Shown here: piece after piece, positions 57,477 to 64,000 of the stretch | Layout: each line of letters opens with the position of its first letter | How positions within the stretch are numbered: position 1 is the stretch's first letter | Source of the DNA: Silene latifolia | Lineage: Eukaryota; Streptophyta; Magnoliopsida; Caryophyllales; Caryophyllaceae | Assembly: GCF_048544455.1 (NCBI RefSeq) | Contig: NC_133537.1 | Coordinates: 145,120,058-145,184,057, forward strand | Length of the DNA stretch: 64,000 nt | Direction: 5' to 3' | Translations under genes and position numbers: made by a program | The notes under the pieces: generated by a model | The model's input: only the letters and a program-made list of their open reading frames with translations | The model's database searches: none | Told to the model about the DNA's origin: nothing

Positions 57477-58059
57477 AATTGGGTGCTCTTTTCTGAATTT
57501 CTCCCTTCCTCTGTCTGACTTAGGCCTAACTCCCTTGTAGATGTATCACACTGACTATCCTTACTCGAGAAATTTGAATTCAGCAAAGCAAAATAAAAGT
57601 TAACCAAATTTTCACATTATTTGTATCGATCAAACAAAAAATTCCCACTCTTATCAGAACTAAACCCGTAACTACTAAACCCTAGCATCACCAAATACTA
57701 AACCCTAACATCAGCATACATTAAAGTATACAATCAACAACAATGATGAAAGACGAGCAGCAAGGATCAATTAAATAAACAGATAATATAATCTAAGATT
57801 GTAGTATTAAAGCTAACATTAAAAATAATGAAAAACGATCTTACCAGTAGCAACGATCAACGGCGATGAAACACAAGTGACCAACGACAATAAGGCGGTG
57901 GCCGGAGTACGAGCAAGCACTGACAAGAAGGGGCAACTGATAATTTGATTGAAATTAAAACTTCCGATGGTGATAATAAAACTGTGCGAAGGAAACAATT
58001 AGGGCGCAGTACGTAGAAGTGTAAACGCCAAGTTTTCATTTGATTGAATTAATTAGAAA

Positions 58060-58340
58060 TTTATCAAGGAGAACAGTTGGGAACGGAGCGTTTTCTCTAT
58101 GTGAGATGAAGGAGAACGGTGCAAGGCGATGAAGCGGTCTAAATGAAATTTTTAGTTTGTATGAAAACGGTTGGTCAAAGCAACCCGTTCTCTTTGTTTA
58201 TCTACAAGAACGGTTCGACCCAATAACCATTCTATTTAGTATTCATATTTGCCCGCCTAACCTAAAAAAAAAAAAAGAGAACAGTTCCGTTACCAACCGT
58301 TCTCTAAGTGGCGTTCTCGTAGCCTTAAATTGTAGTAGTG
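58060..58340. repeat. CACTA TIR and subterminal repeats, right end
   Basis: Copies of GAGAACGGTT / AACCGTTCTCTTTG near 58068, 58112, 58162, 58184, 58210, 58280 and 58297 precede the terminal ATTGTAGTAGTG. They mirror the left end. Confidence 0.8.
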
Positions 58341-58677
58341 ATGGCTTCAAAGAAGGCTTTTGTTTGCTCAAGGACACCCAATTTGTTCAAGGCATCTTCA
58401 CATATGAATTTGGTGGGTAGAATGGCTTTCGTAGCATACTTGGCAAATGTATCCCTATGGGAGTTAGAAATGAAAATTACCTCCGGATAGTTTGATAATT
58501 GAGCAATTTCCGGAGTTGTTGTTGTTGTTGCTTCCAAGGGAGGATTTTGTTGTTGTTGAACTTCCAAGTTTGCACTAGCAACCACCATAGCCATTGAAGC
58601 TTTCTTTGCTTGAAGGCATTGTTGCCTTTTTTAGAGTGCCTTTGCCTTGAGTGCCTTTGTTGATCCTTTTGTTCTTG
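58341..58677 (-). pseudogene. second ORF of the Athila-like element, N-terminal part
   Basis: The ATG at about 58677 opens MARTKGSTKALKAKAL (basic), followed by a stop, then VQQQQNPPLEATTTTTPEIA and FICEDALNKLGVLEQTKAFF up to the CACTA border at 58341. The reading continues on the far side at 44230. It shares the LG..(V)..FF..I pattern with the extra ORF of the TGTAA element. Confidence 0.6.
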
Positions 58678-58994
58678 CCATTGATGATTATACCAAGAAA
58701 AGATTAAAAATCTTCAATTTCCAATTATACCCAAATTGATTTTAAGATGAAAGGATTTGCCTTTGTATTTCAAAAATCGACTCAAAGGTTGAAGATTTTG
58801 GTGCTTGGATTGATTATTGTTGGAAAAGGAGTGATTAATTGTTGTTGTAAGAAAGTTTGGATTTGCTTTTGTTAAATTTGGTTGAGGAAATCTTGTTTTT
58901 GGTGATGGAGACGATGAGGGTTTTGGGGTTTTGGGGTTTATGGGTAGTGTTTGAATGTATGAATGAGTGAATGAGTGTGGGAAGGGGTGTTTAA
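58678..58994 (-). other. leader of the second ORF with TATA-like site
   Basis: No gene. The minus strand has TTTTTAAACACCCC near 58990, followed by CT-rich sequence. It lies between the motif array and the ORF start and could act as an internal promoter. Confidence 0.35.
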
Positions 58995-59420
58995 AAACAC
59001 CCGAAATTTCGAATCTGCAGGAGGAAGACGAGCGTATTCCCTTCGGGACTATCGGATTCTGCCTAATTTGGGTTCAAGAAATCTCGCCTAAAGACGAGCG
59101 TCTTTCAGGGAAGATGGGCTAATTTCTGCAATTCAGGACGAGCGGATTCCTTCACAGACGAGCGGATTCTGTTACAGGAACTTTTCTTATTCTGCACTGG
59201 CAAAAAGACGGGCGTCTTCTTGCAAAGACGAGCGGATTCTTTCAGACGAGCGTCTTCCCAGCCTGGACGCTCGGATTCTCTAACAGTCCAAAATTTTCAA
59301 CTTTGCAGCTCATTTGGACGGACAGATTATCCCATACACGCTCGGATTCCCATAAGACGAGCGGATTCCCTATAAGGACGCTTGGATTCCTCCTGGTCTA
59401 CCCGGATTCAGTTCCATCCG
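58995..59420 (-). repeat. internal phased GACGAGCGGATTCC array
   Basis: Units start at 59137, 59157, 59207, 59227, 59245, 59266, 59317, 59337, 59356 and 59377 (spacings 20, 50, 20, 18, 21, 51, 20, 19 and 21), with weaker units at about 59029 and 59094. Units alternate GACGAGCGGATT, GACGGGCGTC and GGACGCTCGGATT. The array lies in the spacer between protease and second ORF, not in an LTR. Confidence 0.85.
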
Positions 59421-59726
59421 TGCACTTGCATATCCTCTGTCATTTTCATTCTTCAAATCCCGTGTTCTTCATTGTAGAGGCACTACTAAGGCATGAATAG
59501 CCTAGGCAATTGCTATCCCCACACTAAGCTAAAGCACTACACATCAATAGAATCATTAGTCCCTCCCTCACTTCTCTCAAAAATGATAAATATCTTGATC
59601 AAAGCATAAAAATCCAAAAATGACAAAAATGCAATGTAAGAATTAAAATGCAAGTTAGGGAGTTAGAAATATTTACAAATAGTGGTTTGGAGAGGACTCC
59701 ACCAAACTCTCATCCTTAGTGAGATG

Positions 59727-61020
59727 TCATGGGGGCATGTCCAAGGTGTTGTTGATGTTACTCAACACCTTGAAGAAGTAGTCAAAAGTTTGTTCATTGT
59801 TATGATAAAGATCTTCAATAGATCTTTGCACTTGTTGTCCTTCATGTTGGTCTTGATCGATAGCATTACCAATGTAGGGATTGAAAATCCCTTCAAACTC
59901 ATCGTCCCAAAGACCACAAATTTCATCTACTTGGTCACTAAAGATCTCTTGAGTTGATAGAGACAACTCTCCCACTTTCTTGTTTTGGCCAATGAGGCCA
60001 TCCTCTTCATTGCTTGACTTTGGTGAGCTTTTCAAGCTCTCTTTATTACAATTTCCTTTCTCTTTGAATGGAGCACCATCAACTTTCTTCTTCCATTGGA
60101 ATTCCGACTTCTTCCTATCATCCTTCCGGCTATAATTATCAACCATAAAACATGGTTCATGCAAACGGGGAGCTCTCATGGTTTTGTCAAGATTGAAAGT
60201 TATGCTTTCATCTCCCACTTCTAGAGTGAGCTCTCCATGCTTCACATCTATCACCACACCCGCGGTGTGCAAGAAAGGTCTACCTATAATGACTGGAATG
60301 TTGGAGTCTTCTTCCATGTCAACAATGACAAAGTCCACCGGGATGAAAAATTTCCCAACTCTTACGGGAACATCTTCCCATATCCCTAATTGTGTCTTCG
60401 TCGATCTATCGGCCATTTGGAGTGTGATATTGGTGCATTTAAGCTCTCCCATCCCTAACCTTTTACTCACCGAGTACGGCTTAACACTCATACTAGCCCC
60501 TAGATCACATAAGGCTTTGTTGATCATTGTGTCGCCAATGGTACACGGTATTGAGAAGCTTCCCGGATCTTTATGTTTTGGAGGTGAACTCCCTTGAAGT
60601 ATTGCACTACTCACCTTAGTGAAGGCGATTGTCTCAAGCTTCCGGATCGCCTTCTTCTTCGTAAAGATGTCTTTCATGTACTTTGCATAGGCCGGCACGT
60701 GATTGATTAATTCCGTAAAAGGAATCGAGACTTCCAAATTCTTCACAATCTCCATAAATTTTCCAAGTTGGTCATCAAATTTGGGCTTGGCTTGACGACT
60801 CGGAAAAGGAAGTCTAATCACAATGGGCTCCTTCTCCTTGGCCTTGTCTTCATTTTTCTTTGAAACTTCTTCTTTTAATGGTTCTCCATCCTTGGAGTTT
60901 TGCACAACTTCTTCTTTGTCACTAGCGTCCACAACTTCATCCTCAACTTGCTTCTCCGGTGCTTCATACCTTGTACCACTTCTCAAGTTAATGGCACTAA
61001 CCGTTTTATGTCTCGGGGGA
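59727..61020 (-). pseudogene. Athila-like protease region of gag-pro
   Basis: The frame opens after the gag stop with HKTVSAINLRSGTRYEAPEK. A Lys/Glu-rich linker follows (about 60800-60940), and then the retropepsin-like domain: ALCDLGASMSVKPYSVSKRL (about 60480-60520) with DLGAS at the active-site position, VPVRVGKFFIPVDFVIVDME, and IPVIIGRPFLHTAGVVID, the second flap/C-terminal block. The frame ends at 59727 after an acidic tail (419 codons from 60986). It cleaves the gag polyprotein in the family. No RT follows, in contrast to full-length Athila elements. It is read in a different frame from gag, so one indel separates them. Confidence 0.8.
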
Positions 61021-62061
61021 TTACTTTGATGAAGATGCCGTCATGGCATTAACATGTTGCTTTGGTGATTTTGAGGCTTCTTCAAGTCTAGCCAAAGCTT
61101 TTTCGAACTTCAAATTGATGGTATCAATGTGAGCACTAAGTTGAGCACCCAATTGAGTAATAGAGTTCACTTCATGCTTTCCTCCTCTAGTAGCCTTGTG
61201 AGGTCTACTATATTGTGAATTATGGACCGCCATTTCCTCAATCTTGTTCCAAGTTTGATTGTCGTCAACTTCGGTGAACATTCCATTTGATCCCATGTTG
61301 AGAATGTTTCTTGAGTCTTCATAAAGACCGTTCCAAAATTGTTGTACCAAGAACCACTCGCTAAGTCCATGATGAGGACATGAGCGACAAATTCCTTTGA
61401 ATCGCTCCCAAGCTTCATACAAAGATTCTTCATCTCTTTGCTTAAAGCCCGTAATTTGAGCTCTTAGCATGTTAGTCTTTTCTGGTGGATAGAACGTTTT
61501 GTAGAAAGCTAGAGCCAATTTCTTCCAAGAATCAATTCCGAGAGTAGCCTTATCAAGGCCTTTCAACCATTGTTTTACGGTGCCAATTAGAGAAAAAGGA
61601 AATAAGACCCATCGAATTTGGTCTTGAGTTACACCGGTTTGATAAATCGCATCACAATAGTCGCAAAAAGTCTCCATGTGAGAGTGAGGGTCTTCACTAG
61701 GCATCCCCCCAAATTGGCTTCTTTCGACTAATTGGATAAATGCGGATTTGGCAATGAAATTTCCGGTTAAATGTTGTGGTGTGGGAGTACCATTGGGTAG
61801 GTTCTCCTCGGTTGGTACGGAATGTGATGAAAATTTAGGCATTGTGGGTTGATTTTGTGTTGGATTTTGTGTTAGGTTCTCCTCACCTTCTCTTGCAAAA
61901 GGGTTGATTAACTCAATAGTGCTTGGTTGAGTATCTACAACCTCACAAATACCTCTCAAAGTTCTCCTAGCAAGTCTTCTATTGGTTGTCAAAGTCCTTT
62001 CAATTTCTTGATCAAAGGGTAACAAGTTACCTTGTGATCTTCTAGACACGCAATATATCAA
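61021..62061 (-). CDS. Athila-like gag (Retrotrans_gag)
   Basis: About 346 codons, structural protein of the particle. The central domain has IQLVERSQFGGMPSEDPHSH, WVLFPFSLIGTVKQWLKGLD, FYKTFYPPEKTNMLRAQI and SLYEAWERFKGICRSCPHHG, all typical of the Athila/Tat Retrotrans_gag domain. The C-terminal part predicts a coil (INLKFEKALARLEEASK). No CCHC knuckle was seen. The stop at 61021 is followed in another frame by the protease region, so gag and pro were probably one polyprotein. The first codons near 62061 lie about 105 bp from the primer site; the exact start is uncertain. Confidence 0.8.
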   Translation of the reverse strand: MIYCVSRRSQGNLLPFDQEIERTLTTNRRLARRTLRGICEVVDTQPSTIELINPFAREGEENLTQNPTQNQPTMPKFSSHSVPTEENLPNGTPTPQHLTGNFIAKSAFIQLVERSQFGGMPSEDPHSHMETFCDYCDAIYQTGVTQDQIRWVLFPFSLIGTVKQWLKGLDKATLGIDSWKKLALAFYKTFYPPEKTNMLRAQITGFKQRDEESLYEAWERFKGICRSCPHHGLSEWFLVQQFWNGLYEDSRNILNMGSNGMFTEVDDNQTWNKIEEMAVHNSQYSRPHKATRGGKHEVNSITQLGAQLSAHIDTINLKFEKALARLEEASKSPKQHVNAMTASSSK

Positions 62062-62167
62062 ACAACTTGAAAATAATTAGAACAAACCTTGAGGAGTTTT
62101 ACTTCCCCAAGGCAAAGAAAGACACAACTAATAACAATACAAGAAAATCTAAATCAAGTTAACACCG

Positions 62168-62185
62168 TCCCCGGCAACGGCGCCA
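62168..62185 (-). promoter_or_regulatory. tRNA-Asp primer binding site
   Basis: The minus strand reads TGGCGCCGTTGCCGGGGA, an 18-base match to the 3' end of plant tRNA-Asp, four bases from the 5' LTR. Typical for Athila elements. Confidence 0.92.
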
Positions 62186-62189
62186 TTTT

Positions 62190-63964
62190 TGGTCGTGTTC
62201 CCTTGTGAGGGTTTAGTTTTCGGTACTTGTCGTTAGGAGCACCTAGACCAAAACACAATTTATAACTCCACAAACAACTCTACAATAAGTAAAGAGGTAA
62301 GTAAAGGTCGGATCCCAAGGGACGGGAATTGAGATGAGATTTTCAATTGCAACTAGTGGTGTCTAAGGGTGTCACAATTTGGGGTTTGAAGTAGAAGATC
62401 ACTAAACTAAATAGCAATAAAAGTAAACAAGCAAGATGATTAAAAATGGGTGTAAACAATTGATAAAAGACACTAGGGTGTCATGGGGTCATAGAGGATT
62501 CATGGGAATTGATCATACAAACATATTCTCAAATTATAAGCAAGCAATTATTGTTGTGATGAATCGAGTTGGTTTATATCTTACCATCCTAGGAAAGTTT
62601 GGGTCCCGGAGCCGATTCGATTAGATTGTACAACACCTACAAGTCGACTTAATCTTCCCTACTCAACTATATGCATGGTCTAATGAGACTCGAGTTTGTT
62701 TATGTCTTACAAGTCTCATTGAAAAGATAGGTGATGGGTAAAAAATGCAAGGATTCATAGGTTCGCATTTCATCAAACATAACATGTGCATAAGTTGAGA
62801 TCACAACAAGTAAGCAAATAAACTACGAAAACATATTATGTTAAGCATGAATCATCCCCCATGTTGGTTTCCCCTAATTACCCATTAACCCTAGCTAAGG
62901 AAACTACTCACTCATTATCATGTTGAACATGCTAGCAAGGTTGTCAATCATACCAACAAAGTGAAACATGATGAATAAATGAAGATAATTAACAATAATT
63001 AAAAAGGGATTAAGAGAATTATATCTACTAATGATTCCAATAATAAAGCAAAGAATAATAGAAGTACTTGATGATTGATTGGAAGGTTGTCAATCTCCCA
63101 ATAATAACCCAAATAATATTCAATTACCCAAATAAAGGATGAACAAGAGAGAGATTAAGGAAATGAAATTGTATTAAGACTTGATTAAATGTTGATTACA
63201 AGATTAAAGAGAGATTTGATTGATATTAACTATACTAAAAATTTCAAAGAAGAACATGATCTTCTAATTAGCCTAATGGGGTATTTATAGTGAGGATTAG
63301 TTACATAAATAAGGGTTTACTAAGGGCTTAAATGACGATTAAGTCCTTGAGGAATCGCCGGTCTTAAGGGAGACTCCGGTCTCCTTTTTGCCGGTCTTAG
63401 AAAAATATGCGCATCCTTCCTTGAAACTTGTAGAAGATGAAATGGCTGACAGACAATCCGAGCGTCCAGGGCACGGGACGGACGGATTGGGGGTATTCTG
63501 GCCGAGCGAATTCAATGGAAGACGGGCGGATTGTGGTGGTTCTGGACGGGCGTCCAGCTGGGGAAGACGCTCGGATTGCCCTTGCTGGATGGGCGTCTTG
63601 TGGACAATCCGCTCGTATTGTCTTACAGCTACTTTCTTTCTTCTTTTCTTCCACTCTTCATAAAATCCTTGAGGATTTCCTCGGGGATTCAAGGATCTTT
63701 TCTCATCATTGCCCATCTACTATAGTATGTACAAAGGCCTTCTAATCTTGTCTTCTCTTTGATGCTTGGTCATTGAATTCAATCAATTTAGCTCTATTTT
63801 GCCATGAAAAAGCAAGGTTTACACTCCTTTCCTACCAAGGAAACAAACCTCAAAGAATATGCAAAACAAAGGACTAAAGACAATAAATGACCAAAATATA
63901 AACTAAAAAGCATGGGAAAAAGGCTAATTCGGGGACTAAATATGCTCTAATTATGGTCACATCA
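62190..63964 (-). mobile_element. 5' LTR of the Athila-like element
   Basis: TGGTCGTGTTCCC to TGGTCACATCA, 1775 bp, nearly identical by eye to the 3' LTR over its length, with small substitutions and indels. The minus-strand TATA (TATAAATACC) is near 63284-63293; the GC motif cluster at 63455-63630 is upstream of it. Confidence 0.9.
63455..63630 (-). repeat. GACG motif cluster in U3 (5' LTR)
   Basis: The counterpart of 40480-40650, with GACGGACGGATT, GACGGGCGGATT, GACGGGCGTCC and GACGCTCGGATT. Several single-base differences from the 3' LTR copy fall in this cluster. Confidence 0.7.
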
Positions 63965-64000
63965 TTAACTTACCTTGAGACTATAATTTCTTAACATTCT
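63965..64000. other. target duplication and resumed host element
   Basis: TTAAC (63965-63969) repeats the left flank at 39217-39221. The sequence then continues the TGTAACACCCC element interrupted at 39221. Confidence 0.8.

Larger units (their letters stand above)
44231..58340 (-). mobile_element. CACTA (En/Spm) transposon, 14.1 kb
   Basis: Starts CACTACTACAAT and ends in its reverse complement (ATTGTAGTAGTG), with the 3-bp target duplication ATG (44228-44230 and 58341-58343). Subterminal regions carry many copies of AACCGTTCTCTTTGA-like motifs in both orientations. Genes on the minus strand: a tnp2-type transposase (52308-55574) and a multi-exon gene with a Ulp1-like protease (44945-51686). 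Host gene pieces on the plus strand lie at 46984, 51934 and 57067. It sits in the second ORF of the Athila-like element. The transposase is frameshifted, so the copy is probably not autonomous now. Confidence 0.93.
39222..63964 (-). mobile_element. complete Athila-like LTR element without RT/integrase
   Basis: 24,743 bp between target duplications TTAAC (39217-39221 and 63965-63969). LTRs of 1780 and 1775 bp look nearly identical. Minus-strand order: 5' LTR, tRNA-Asp primer site, gag, protease, spacer with motif array, second ORF (split by the 14.1-kb CACTA), 3' untranslated region, polypurine tract, 3' LTR. Without the CACTA it is about 10.6 kb. No RT, RNase H or integrase was seen on either side of the CACTA, so it is non-autonomous and needed a helper. 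Gag, primer and second ORF place it near the Athila lineage of Ty3/gypsy. Confidence 0.88.

Overview
The window looks like a nuclear segment of a eudicot flowering plant. It has spliceable introns, plant LTR retrotransposons primed by tRNA-iMet and tRNA-Asp, a plant L1-type LINE, a CACTA (En/Spm) transposon and fragments of typical plant housekeeping genes. The mix of repeats reminds me of Caryophyllales, possibly Caryophyllaceae, but that is a weak impression. No intact host gene, tRNA, rRNA or CRISPR array was seen. Nearly the whole window is nested mobile DNA.

Left part, 1-6450: two decayed plant genes of kinds that often ride in mobile DNA. One has a plant mobile domain (PMD, about 541-2914). 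The other is DUF7745-like (3815-5342) with a clear TATA box. An LTR-like fragment follows.

6451-30902 is a deep nest. The outermost identifiable layer is a non-autonomous gypsy-like element on the minus strand (16333-30902, LTRs about 1.34 kb beginning TGTAA). It carries one degenerate extra ORF and no visible gag or reverse transcriptase. A Ty1/copia element (6451-16332) sits in its 3' LTR. That copia is split by a MITE-like element (9194-10102) and by an Athila-like solo LTR (11114-14110, TSD GGTTG), which itself contains a solo LTR of the outer TGTAA family (12192-13533). A second copia with both LTRs (17358-26099) sits in the gypsy internal region.

30903-39221: an Athila-like gag remnant holds a copia LTR. 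That LTR is split by a Helitron-like block, which contains a young LINE insertion (32583-34597) with an uninterrupted 640-codon RT frame. Athila-like and TGTAA-type LTR pieces follow.

39222-63964 is one complete Athila-like retroelement on the minus strand (24.7 kb, TSD TTAAC, 1.78-kb LTRs, tRNA-Asp primer site). It encodes gag, protease and a second ORF but no RT or integrase. A 14.1-kb CACTA transposon (44231-58340, TSD ATG) interrupts the second ORF. The CACTA carries a frameshifted tnp2-type transposase and a multi-exon second gene ending in a Ulp1-like cysteine protease. It also holds opposite-strand fragments of at least three host genes (glycolate oxidase, prohibitin, succinyl-CoA ligase alpha).

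The most striking pattern is regulatory. Two unrelated LTR families carry arrays of short motifs (TACTCGGTCGAGTA in one, GACGAGCGGATT/GGGACGCTCGGATT in the other) spaced about 20 bp apart, that is, close to two helical turns. The arrays lie in U3 upstream of TATA-like boxes and recur inside the elements upstream of the extra ORF.
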